This document shows positions 1 to 5,973 of a stretch of DNA of 6,238 nt, piece after piece; positions within the stretch are counted from its first letter, which is position 1, and each line of letters begins with the position of its first letter. Position numbers and translations under genes: made by a program. Origin of the DNA: Bacteroidales bacterium (GTDB lineage Bacteria; Bacteroidota; Bacteroidia; Bacteroidales; P3). The notes under the pieces are model-generated. The model was not told where the DNA came from, did no database searches, and was given only the letters and a program-made list of their open reading frames with translations. The stretch spans positions 1 through 6,238 of the forward strand of contig JAFZEK010000324.1 of the NCBI GenBank assembly GCA_017560705.1, given 5' to 3'.

Positions 1-2
1 AT

Positions 3-812
3 TATCACTGCGTTAACCATGCAAATTCCTGCGGAAACGCTATCGCAAACTCACTGGGTTTGCTTCACGCAGAGACAGGGTTTTCCTACTTCGGAGCTAG
101 GTACTATGATTCGGATTTAATGACCGGGTGGCTTAGTGTGGATCCTATGGCGGATAAGTATCCTGGCTTGTCGCCTTATGCTTATTGTGCTTGGAACCCG
201 GTGAAGCTGGTGGACCTGGATGGGGAGGAGATATATTATAGAGAATTGGAAAAAGATTACATATATAGAAAGGATAATAATGGAAACTACAATTTCTTTG
301 ACAAAAATACTGGAGAAATATATACAGGAAATAATTCCCAATTTGTAGAAGAACTTGTTAGTGCTTTGGGTACATTAAAGTCAAAAAATCATAGGAATAG
401 ATTAGTATCGCACTTTGAAGGGAGTGCGAAAAAAGATGTTTATATTTCAAGAGGTAATGTAAACGTATCTGAGAATAATTGTATTGGTTTGACCAATGAT
501 ACTAATTTACCAATTCCTGTGGCAAGTTCTGCTCAAGAAGAAATTCAAACCATGTTACCTGAAATGTTTGTAAGTTTAGCTCATGAAATGGCTCATGTTC
601 GAGATTGTTATAATGATTTTAATTCTAAATCAGAAGAAATCAAAGAGAAACGAGCTATGTTTACAGAAAACTTAGTAAGAAGAGAACATTGGATTCGTCA
701 GAGAACGTATTCTGGTCTGAAAGGTATGGAAGTAGATTTTGACTCATATCCCGCTGTAACTTTTCCTCCACTATTTTTACCCATGTTAATTAATAAATAT
801 TTAAAGATATGA
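3..812 (+). CDS. RHS-repeat core C-terminal end fused to a putative M91 (NleD-like) zinc metallopeptidase toxin domain; 5' partial
   Basis: This is the 3' end of a polymorphic-toxin gene. The frame stays open to the left edge. A TTG at 60 gives a 250-residue product, used for numbering here, but the true start is probably outside the window. Residues 4-55 are the Bacteroidota RHS core end: ETGFSYFGARYYDSDL, then WLSVDPMADKYP, then PYAYCAWNPVKLVDLDG. In such proteins the core forms a shell around a variable C-terminal toxin. The toxin part, from about residue 57, is much richer in A/T. It contains HEMAH (H175, E176, H179), then E192/E193 and an ENLVRRE...R..Y block at 203-217, a spacing I recognise from M91 metallopeptidases (the NleD effector type). 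H175 and H179 would bind zinc and E176 would be catalytic; the third ligand is unassigned. The substrate is unknown. Its stop overlaps the next start (ATGA). RHS identity is confident; the M91 assignment is moderate and made by motif only. Confidence 0.85.
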   Translation, partial: YHCVNHANSCGNAIANSLGLLHAETGFSYFGARYYDSDLMTGWLSVDPMADKYPGLSPYAYCAWNPVKLVDLDGEEIYYRELEKDYIYRKDNNGNYNFFDKNTGEIYTGNNSQFVEELVSALGTLKSKNHRNRLVSHFEGSAKKDVYISRGNVNVSENNCIGLTNDTNLPIPVASSAQEEIQTMLPEMFVSLAHEMAHVRDCYNDFNSKSEEIKEKRAMFTENLVRREHWIRQRTYSGLKGMEVDFDSYPAVTFPPLFLPMLINKYLKI

Positions 813-1408
813 AACGATATATTTTATTGTTAATGATAATACCAACAATATTACTATTATATAATTGTTCTAATGATAATTATACGAGCATGTTGCATAA
901 GTCGACCAAAGAATGTATTAAGAGAAACTATAAAAAAGATCTTGAACATTACTATTCTTTAAAAAAATATGGCAGAATCAATTTTGTACTAAATAGTTTA
1001 GATTCTGTTGTTAATAAACTTGTTGCCGAAAGAGGTTATGATACTATATATGTATCTGAAAATTATGGTCCTCCATTGTCTGGATATTATAATTTTGTGT
1101 GGAGAAAAGGAGATCAGTACATATATGAAATCTCTCATTATAAATGCTACAAGATGGCAAAAATAAATGTATATGAAGATCAAAAAGAATATTTTCCTTT
1201 GATTGAAAATTGGAATAAAAATGAAATTTACAGAGTGTCTAGTCTAAAACCATTGGCGTGGTGCAGCAGAGGTGTGAAAAGAGAAATTGTTGCAAATAGG
1301 CTGATATTTAAAAATAAAAAATGTATTAGTGTAGAATCTATAATTTTTGGTGAGATAGATTTTTTCAGAGAAAAAAAACTAATGAGAAATAAAAAGATTG
1401 GCGAATAA
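809..1408 (+). CDS. Small lipoprotein, candidate immunity protein for the upstream RHS toxin (paralogue 1)
   Basis: The product has 199 residues and I recognise no family. Residues 1-20 form a lipoprotein signal peptide: MKRY, a hydrophobic run, then LLLYNC with Cys20 as the predicted lipidated residue. The mature protein would therefore sit on a membrane outside the cytoplasm. No clear acidic Bacteroidota surface-export signal follows the Cys (SNDNY), so a periplasm-facing location is more likely. The rest is polar, rich in Lys, Tyr and Asn, with no further membrane segment. The ATG overlaps the toxin stop as ATGA, which suggests translational coupling, and the A/T-rich composition (27% G+C over 901-960) matches the toxin domain. 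Its C-terminal half aligns with the next gene (NWNKNEI, KPL, VANRLIFKNKKC, ESIIFGEIDF). The position directly after an RHS toxin supports an immunity role, but this is inferred from context. Confidence 0.7.
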   Translation: MKRYILLLMIIPTILLLYNCSNDNYTSMLHKSTKECIKRNYKKDLEHYYSLKKYGRINFVLNSLDSVVNKLVAERGYDTIYVSENYGPPLSGYYNFVWRKGDQYIYEISHYKCYKMAKINVYEDQKEYFPLIENWNKNEIYRVSSLKPLAWCSRGVKREIVANRLIFKNKKCISVESIIFGEIDFFREKKLMRNKKIGE

Positions 1409-1426
1409 ATTATTAATTGCAAAGAA

Positions 1427-2011
1427 ATGAAGATAAGTATTTTGTTACTAATAGGTGTAGTTGCTACATTGTTATTTTCGAATTGTGCAACCAACAACTA
1501 TGCAAAGTTGCTATATGATGCAAATATAAAAGAGATAAAAGAGATTTACAAACTAGAAACAGAACGTTTTGTCGAGCAAAGTAAGTACGATCGGAATGAA
1601 GAAAGATTAAATTTTCTCATAAATAAAATTGTTACTAAAAAAGGATTTGATATTGTATTTCTTTTGGAGTTTAAAAATCCACCAATGTATGAATATTCAG
1701 CTTTTCTATGGAACAATAAAAAAATCTATGAACTTTCGGGTAATAATCAATATGTAGAGAAATACTGGGGTAGCGTTTCCAAAAAACATAAACATATCGA
1801 TGATTATATATTACTGGTTGAGAAATGGAATGAAAATAATATCCACGCAATGTCGTATGAAAAACCATTGTCATACGATGAGTCAGAAGGAAAAAGAAAA
1901 GTTGTTGCAACTAGAATGATATTTAAAGATAAAAAATGTATCGATGTGGAGACTATTATATTTGATGAAATAGATTTTGATTCAACAATAACTCCGTGGA
2001 TTATTGAATAA
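1427..2011 (+). CDS. Small lipoprotein, second candidate immunity protein (paralogue 2)
   Basis: The product has 194 residues and is a diverged tandem paralogue of the preceding lipoprotein. Residues 1-20 form a lipoprotein signal peptide ending LLFSNC, with Cys20 at the same position as in the neighbour. Shared segments in order are NNY after the Cys, a central hydrophobic/aromatic stretch with a PP pair (GPP / NPP), a WN.N.I motif, KPL, a basic (K)R..VA.R.IFK.KKC block and an E.IIF.EIDF block near the C-terminus. The gene starts 18 nt after the first lipoprotein stop, so the two are probably co-transcribed. A duplicated immunity gene may broaden protection against related toxins or be a leftover from an earlier toxin at the locus. 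No enzyme motif is visible. It could instead be an accessory secreted protein; the function is inferred from position only. Confidence 0.68.
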   Translation: MKISILLLIGVVATLLFSNCATNNYAKLLYDANIKEIKEIYKLETERFVEQSKYDRNEERLNFLINKIVTKKGFDIVFLLEFKNPPMYEYSAFLWNNKKIYELSGNNQYVEKYWGSVSKKHKHIDDYILLVEKWNENNIHAMSYEKPLSYDESEGKRKVVATRMIFKDKKCIDVETIIFDEIDFDSTITPWIIE

Positions 2012-2073
2012 TCACAAAAAAATAATAGCATCATATATAATACATAGGAGAAATACGCATCAAAACTATATAT

Positions 2074-2361
2074 AGGCAACTTCTAAAAATTCCACGTTTC
2101 GGATAAATAAAAGAGTGTTCTTTGAAACTTTTGCGTGCGTTGACTTCGTCGATGTTGCTATCGCTCGAAAGAGCTAATGCTGGGGCATTGCTCTTTACTC
2201 GCTTAATCGCAACGTTTGCGTTTTTTCCTGGAATCTTTCTATTTCTTTTTGGGCTGCATAGCCCGCTATGATGGGTCAAAAGAAAGTAGAAATTTTTCTA
2301 GCAACATCGACGAAGTCAGTATTCCACAAATCACTTGCAAAGCAATTTTTAGAAGTTGCCT
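2074..2361. repeat. 288-bp nested inverted-repeat element (MITE-like or structured palindromic repeat)
   Basis: The ends are an 18-bp perfect inverted repeat (AGGCAACTTCTAAAAATT at 2074-2091 against its reverse complement at 2344-2361). Inside lies a second perfect inverted repeat of 20 bp (2141-2160 against 2299-2318). Inside that is a 14-bp stem with one bulged base (2236-2249 against 2278-2292, bulge G2286), which encloses a small GGGCT/AGCCC hairpin (2251-2264). A separate hairpin lies at 2168-2196 (7 bp plus 5 bp, one bulge, loop TGGG) and another at 2208-2220. I see no convincing coding sequence and no obvious target-site duplication outside the arms. The architecture fits a non-autonomous mobile element or a structured dispersed repeat between a toxin locus and a core operon. 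The inverted repeats are seen directly; mobility is inferred. Confidence 0.72.
2208..2226 (+). terminator. Possible intrinsic terminator of the toxin/lipoprotein transcript
   Basis: A CGCAA stem (2208-2212) pairs with TTGCG (2216-2220) around a CGT loop and is followed at once by six T (2221-2226). It lies downstream of the second lipoprotein gene and just after the stronger hairpin at 2168-2196, so it could end that transcript. The stem is only 5 bp and sits inside the larger palindromic element, so the match may be incidental. Confidence 0.3.
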
Positions 2362-2508
2362 TTAAAACGTTTTTTTGATTTGTATACATAGAAAAGCTTA
2401 TTCAACGGAAATGAAAATGGATTTTTTTCTCCGAAGTTGTCATTAGGAGTTGTCTTTAAACTTTTCAACAAAGACATATTTGGTGCTACACAATTGTTTA
2501 AAATATCG
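2362..2508. other. Non-coding spacer with degenerate copies of the palindromic element's right end
   Basis: I see no gene here. The element's right end with its flank (AGAAGTTGCCTTTAAAAC, 2351-2368) is echoed by AGGAGTTGTCTTTAAAC at 2445-2461 and more weakly by CGAAGTTGTCATT at 2432-2444. These short direct repeats may be remnants of another element copy or of its excision. The remainder is A/T-rich. Confidence 0.45.
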
Positions 2509-2516
2509 TATCTTTG
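2509..2516 (+). promoter_or_regulatory. Bacteroidota-type -7 promoter box for the rhomboid operon
   Basis: TATCTTTG matches the TAnnTTTG -7 consensus of Bacteroidota primary-sigma promoters, and it would start transcription a few bases downstream, near 2522. The -33 element is weak: TTTG at 2479-2482 is too far upstream and TTG at 2494-2496 is too close for the usual spacing of about 20 nt. It is the best promoter candidate upstream of the five-gene run. Confidence 0.5.
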
Positions 2517-2726
2517 TGGAAGAATAAGTTATATGCTTTCGAGATGTATTGTGGTTTAAATTAATAGATTATGTTGCAGTAAAGGTTTGGTAGGAAGGTG
2601 TGTTTTTTAGAGTTGATGCCGAAATATTGTCGTTTTTTTGCTGAATAATGAATGACAAGATAAGAAATGTTTTGCTCGAAAGTGTTTATAGGCAATGCAA
2701 GTGTGAAATCAAACTAACCATAAAAA
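2517..2726 (+). other. Probable 5' leader of the rhomboid operon
   Basis: About 200 nt separate the predicted transcription start from the rhomboid ATG. It has T-runs at 2605-2610 and 2633-2639, but I recognise no riboswitch, strong hairpin or Shine-Dalgarno sequence. A short frame starting at 2648 runs into the rhomboid gene in another phase and is probably not coding. Confidence 0.3.
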
Positions 2727-3611
2727 ATGAGAACGAAAAATATAGGTATACAGTTGAGAAGCTTTTTTGCGAGCAAAAGTTTTTTGTCGAGAATAATATT
2801 TGCAAACATAGCATTGTGGCTGGCAATGTTGCTATTGGATGTTTTGGGTTTCCTGTTTATGTTGGGACAGGGAGAAGCCGAAAGTTTTATGTATAGCTTT
2901 TTTGCATTGTCGTCGGACGTGTCGACGGTTTTGCATAGACCTTGGACGGTGTTCACCTATATGTTTTTACATTCGGGTTTTTTCCATTTGTTGTTCAATA
3001 TGCTTATGCTTTATGTTGGTGGCATATTGTATTCACAATATTTGGGGCAAAAGAAGTTGATAACGACGTATTTTGCTAGTGGCTTGGCAGGAGGGGTGCT
3101 GTTTATATTGGCATGGAATATATTTCCTGTTTTTTCGGATTCTACAGCTTATGCAGTAGGAGCATCAGCCGCTGTTTTGGGTGTTTTTGTAGCGGTGGCT
3201 ACCTATATGCCGAACTACAGCGTGTCGTTGTTGTTGATAGGCAATGTTAAGTTGAAATACATAGCAATAGCGTTGGTAGTTATAGATTTTCTTAGCATAG
3301 GGAAAGGCAATTCGGGAGGGCATATAGCACACTTGGGAGGAGCTTTGTATGGGTTTTTATCAGTCTATTTGCCACGAAAAGTGAAGATGCCCAAACATAA
3401 AAATATATTTAAAAAGGTAACAATAAATAAGAAAAAGACCGAAAACACGTTTAAAGCAGAACGACCACTCTCCGACGAAGAGTACAATAGGCGTAGGGCT
3501 GAAGAGCAAAAACGCATAGATGATATTTTGGATAAAATATCGAAGTACGGTTATGAGCGGTTGACAAAAGAAGAAAAAGAATTCCTTTTTAAGTCATCAA
3601 CAAAAAGATAA
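2727..3611 (+). CDS. Rhomboid family intramembrane serine protease with cytosolic C-terminal tail
   Basis: This 294-residue integral membrane protein would cleave transmembrane substrates within the inner membrane. A hydrophobic segment lies at about 22-47. The family TM2 motif HSGFFHLLFN gives H87 and N91, the HxxxN that supports the oxyanion hole. GASA at 145-148 carries the nucleophile Ser147, and HIAHLGGALYG at 199-209 carries the catalytic His202 in HxxGxxxG. All residues of the Ser-His dyad are present, so it should be active. After the last membrane segment (ending near 216) come a basic linker and a charged tail (LSDEEYNRR...ILDKISKYGYERLTKEEKEFL) of a kind I recognise on Bacteroidota rhomboids, whose role I do not know. 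ATG 2727 is chosen because the hydrophobic segment follows a short basic N-terminus. It is the first gene of the operon, 6 nt before the next. The substrate is unknown. Confidence 0.92.
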   Translation: MRTKNIGIQLRSFFASKSFLSRIIFANIALWLAMLLLDVLGFLFMLGQGEAESFMYSFFALSSDVSTVLHRPWTVFTYMFLHSGFFHLLFNMLMLYVGGILYSQYLGQKKLITTYFASGLAGGVLFILAWNIFPVFSDSTAYAVGASAAVLGVFVAVATYMPNYSVSLLLIGNVKLKYIAIALVVIDFLSIGKGNSGGHIAHLGGALYGFLSVYLPRKVKMPKHKNIFKKVTINKKKTENTFKAERPLSDEEYNRRRAEEQKRIDDILDKISKYGYERLTKEEKEFLFKSSTKR

Positions 3612-3617
3612 AAATTC

Positions 3618-4685
3618 ATGAAGAAAGTACTGTCTGTAGTAGTATTGATAATAAATATAGTCTTTGTAGTTCTTTATTTTGTATCTACATTGGCAGGAGT
3701 AGTGAAACCTTCGCAGTGTGTGTGGGTGTCGTTGCTTAGTTATTGTTATGTCGTTTTTCTGGTTATAAATGTAGGTTTTGTATTGTTTTGGTTGTTTTTT
3801 TCGAACAAGTATTTTCTTGTATCGTTGTTGGCAATACTGGTAAGATATGCATTTGTGCCACTTTACTATCAAACATCAGGAACAGACAACCCAACCGACG
3901 AAAGGTTTTTGCGTTTTATGACGTTCAATGTACATCATTTTACACGAGAAGATGATGCTTGCTTGCAAACTATAGCCCTGGTGGATGATAAAAATCCTGA
4001 CGTTATATGCTTTCAGGAGTTTGCCTCCAAACCCGGGAAAATAAGCGTTTATGACACACTGCGAATGCGTGGCTATAAATATAACTACAGTCATGTGAAA
4101 TGGAAAAATACTCCGAGAGGTACTACCATATTTTCCAAATATCCAATAATAAGCAAAGGTAGGGTAGATAGTAATAGATGTATATATGTGGATTTGAAGT
4201 TGCCGAACGATACATTGAGGGTTTACAATGTGCATTTGGCATCTTACAGGCTAGACAATGAGGACAAAGATGAGCTGGAACGTTTGAAACACGGCGACAT
4301 GACGGAACGAAGCGAGAAAACGTTGCATAAATTCAAAACCACGGCATTGGCACATGAGGCCGAATTAGAACAGTTGATAAGTCATATAGGTTCATCGCCC
4401 TATAGGTCGGTGATGTGTGGCGACCTCAACGACACTCCGGCTTCGTACACCTATCAACAACTTAAGGATTTATATGTGGATAGCTTTGTGAAAAAAGGTG
4501 AGGGCTTGAGCACTACGTATAATGGAGTGTTTCCTGCATTTAGGATAGATTATATTTTGCATCACAAGGGGCTGATAACGGATTCGTATAAAAGGCTGAA
4601 GGTGGATATATCCGACCACTATCCTGTTTTTGTAAGTATAGAAATACCAGAGTTATGCAACAGCGAGAGCGATACCGACGCGTAA
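3618..4685 (+). CDS. Membrane-anchored endonuclease/exonuclease/phosphatase (EEP) family protein
   Basis: The product has 355 residues. The first 85 or so hold three hydrophobic segments (about 4-28, 35-60 and 64-84), which anchor the enzyme in the inner membrane. The catalytic EEP fold follows: FNVH (N104), ICFQEF (E134, metal ligand), GTTIFSKYPI (169-177), YNVHLAS (H206), CGDLNDTP (D269 and N271), RIDYIL (D311) and SDHYPVF (D333-H334). These are the metal-binding and catalytic positions of the DNase I / APE1 / sphingomyelinase superfamily, so the enzyme should hydrolyse phosphodiesters. With three membrane segments the domain probably faces the periplasm, but topology is not certain, and the substrate (nucleic acid, lipid or inositol phosphate) cannot be told from the sequence. 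It lies 6 nt after the rhomboid gene, and its last 31 nt overlap nth. Confidence 0.9.
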   Translation: MKKVLSVVVLIINIVFVVLYFVSTLAGVVKPSQCVWVSLLSYCYVVFLVINVGFVLFWLFFSNKYFLVSLLAILVRYAFVPLYYQTSGTDNPTDERFLRFMTFNVHHFTREDDACLQTIALVDDKNPDVICFQEFASKPGKISVYDTLRMRGYKYNYSHVKWKNTPRGTTIFSKYPIISKGRVDSNRCIYVDLKLPNDTLRVYNVHLASYRLDNEDKDELERLKHGDMTERSEKTLHKFKTTALAHEAELEQLISHIGSSPYRSVMCGDLNDTPASYTYQQLKDLYVDSFVKKGEGLSTTYNGVFPAFRIDYILHHKGLITDSYKRLKVDISDHYPVFVSIEIPELCNSESDTDA

Positions 4686-5314
4686 TATCTTATTTCGAAG
4701 AAACACGTCCGATAGCTAATAGCGAGTTGAACTATTCCAACCCCTTTGAGTTGTTGGTGGCTGTTATATTGTCGGCACAATGTACGGATAAGCGAGTGAA
4801 TATGGTGACACCAAGTCTTTTTGCTGCTTATCCTGATGCTCGGGCAATGTCCGAGGCTACAGCCGAGGAAATATTTTCCTACATAAAATCTATATCATAT
4901 CCCAACAATAAAAGCAAGCATTTGGTGGGCATGGCAAAAACATTGGTTAGTGATTTTTCCGGCGAAGTGCCGTCGGATGTGGCAGAGCTTCAAAAGCTGC
5001 AAGGTGTAGGGCGTAAGACTGCCAATGTTATAGCATCGGTAATATTCAATAAGCCGGCTATGGCGGTGGATACTCACGTCTTTAGGGTGGCCAATAGAAT
5101 AGGTCTTACCAATAATTCAAAAACACCACTCGAAACGGAGACAACGCTGATGAAGCATATTCCTGCGGAGAAAGTGCCTGTAGCTCATCATTGGCTTATT
5201 CTGCACGGACGGTATGTGTGTACGGCTCGTAGGCCGATGTGTCATGAATGTGGACTGACCGATGTGTGTAAGCATTACATTGCCATGCAGAAGAAAAAGA
5301 AAGAAACAGAGTAA
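4655..5314 (+). CDS. nth: Endonuclease III, DNA glycosylase/AP lyase
   Basis: This 219-residue base-excision-repair enzyme removes oxidised pyrimidines and nicks the resulting abasic site in the cytoplasm. The N-terminal part has FELLVAVILSAQCTDKRVN (31-49). The helix-hairpin-helix is LQKLQGVGRKTANVIA (112-127) with catalytic Lys121, and the catalytic Asp139 is in AVDTHV. Near the C-terminus the four cysteines C189, C196, C199 and C205 have the C-x6-C-x2-C-x5-C spacing of the [4Fe-4S] cluster. All key residues are present and the length is near the family norm. The ATG at 4655 is chosen because MQQRERYRRVISYFEE matches the usual start of Bacteroidota Nth; it overlaps the preceding gene by 31 nt, so translation is probably coupled. 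The Lys/Glu-rich tail (KKKKETE) is unremarkable. Confidence 0.97.
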   Translation: MQQRERYRRVISYFEETRPIANSELNYSNPFELLVAVILSAQCTDKRVNMVTPSLFAAYPDARAMSEATAEEIFSYIKSISYPNNKSKHLVGMAKTLVSDFSGEVPSDVAELQKLQGVGRKTANVIASVIFNKPAMAVDTHVFRVANRIGLTNNSKTPLETETTLMKHIPAEKVPVAHHWLILHGRYVCTARRPMCHECGLTDVCKHYIAMQKKKKETE

Positions 5315-5332
5315 AGAAAACAATATTTGTTT

Positions 5333-5959
5333 ATGGAACAGTTGATGAAATATTTTCCCGGATTGACCACAAAGCAACAAGAGCGTTTTGCGGTTCTTCC
5401 TAGTTTGTATAGCGAATGGAACGAAAAGATAAATGTCATTTCACGTAAGGATATAGAGAATTTATATGAAAGACATGTTATCCACTCTTTGGGGATAGCC
5501 AAGGTTATGCCTTTTTTGGCAGGAGCTAGAGTGCTAGATGTTGGCACTGGTGGTGGTTTTCCGGGTGTGCCGTTGGCTATAATGTTTCCCGAAACGAATT
5601 TTATGTTAGTGGATTCCATAGGGAAAAAGATAAAAGTGGTGAATGCTGTGGTGGAAGCCCTTGGACTGACTAATGTGGTGGCTCAGCAAATGAGAGCCGA
5701 ACAGGTGAAAGGAACTTTTGATTTTGTAGTGGGTAGAGCTGTTACAGATATGAGGGATTTTGCTCCGTGGGTGCAAGGTAAGATACATCATAACAACAAA
5801 CATTGCTTGCAAAATGGTATTATATGTTTGAAAGGTGGCGACTTGGAAGAGGAACTGCGACCTTTTGGCGACAAGGCTACGTTGTACAACCTTAGCGACT
5901 ACTTTGCCGAGGAGTTTTATGAAACTAAGAAAGTGGTACACATACATTTTCAAAAATAA
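5333..5959 (+). CDS. rsmG: 16S rRNA (guanine-527-N7)-methyltransferase RsmG (GidB)
   Basis: This 208-residue SAM-dependent methyltransferase makes m7G527 in 16S rRNA within the 30S subunit. Loss of this family is known to give low-level streptomycin resistance. The N-terminal part is typical of Bacteroidota RsmG (WNEKINVISRKDIENLYERH, 29-48, then HSLGIAKV). The SAM-binding motif I is VLDVGTGGGFPGVPLA (67-82), followed by DSIGKKIKVV (94-103) and GRAVTDM (134-140). The length is close to the 207 residues of the E. coli protein. I chose ATG 5333 over the in-frame TTG at 5327 because MEQLMKYFPGL is the usual N-terminus. It starts 18 nt after nth and is in the same presumed operon. No defects are visible. 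Confidence 0.96.
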   Translation: MEQLMKYFPGLTTKQQERFAVLPSLYSEWNEKINVISRKDIENLYERHVIHSLGIAKVMPFLAGARVLDVGTGGGFPGVPLAIMFPETNFMLVDSIGKKIKVVNAVVEALGLTNVVAQQMRAEQVKGTFDFVVGRAVTDMRDFAPWVQGKIHHNNKHCLQNGIICLKGGDLEEELRPFGDKATLYNLSDYFAEEFYETKKVVHIHFQK

Positions 5960-5973
5960 GAGAGAGTATAGAA

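Noticed and set aside
19..112. ATG at 19 as a start for the RHS fragment
   Set aside because: That frame is out of phase with the RHS signature and soon reaches a stop.
1228..1497. Minus-strand hydrophobic frames opposite the lipoprotein genes (also 1804-2079)
   Set aside because: They are shadows of A/T-rich coding sequence on the plus strand; the lipoprotein frames have coherent signal peptides and paralogous conservation.
2031..2279. An 82-residue minus-strand reading frame across the palindromic element
   Set aside because: It lies almost wholly within the inverted-repeat element, its composition follows the repeat, and no domain or start signal is visible. It is best explained as a by-product of the repeat.
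2074..2361. CRISPR array
   Set aside because: The repeats are inverted and nested rather than regularly spaced direct repeats, and no cas gene is present.
2648..2896. An 82-residue plus-strand frame upstream of and overlapping the rhomboid gene
   Set aside because: It overlaps the rhomboid coding sequence by 170 nt in another phase, shows no recognisable domain, and ends inside the well-conserved rhomboid frame. A short leader peptide is not excluded but has no support.
5327..5332. TTG start for rsmG two codons upstream of the ATG
   Set aside because: The ATG at 5333 gives the usual N-terminus of the family.
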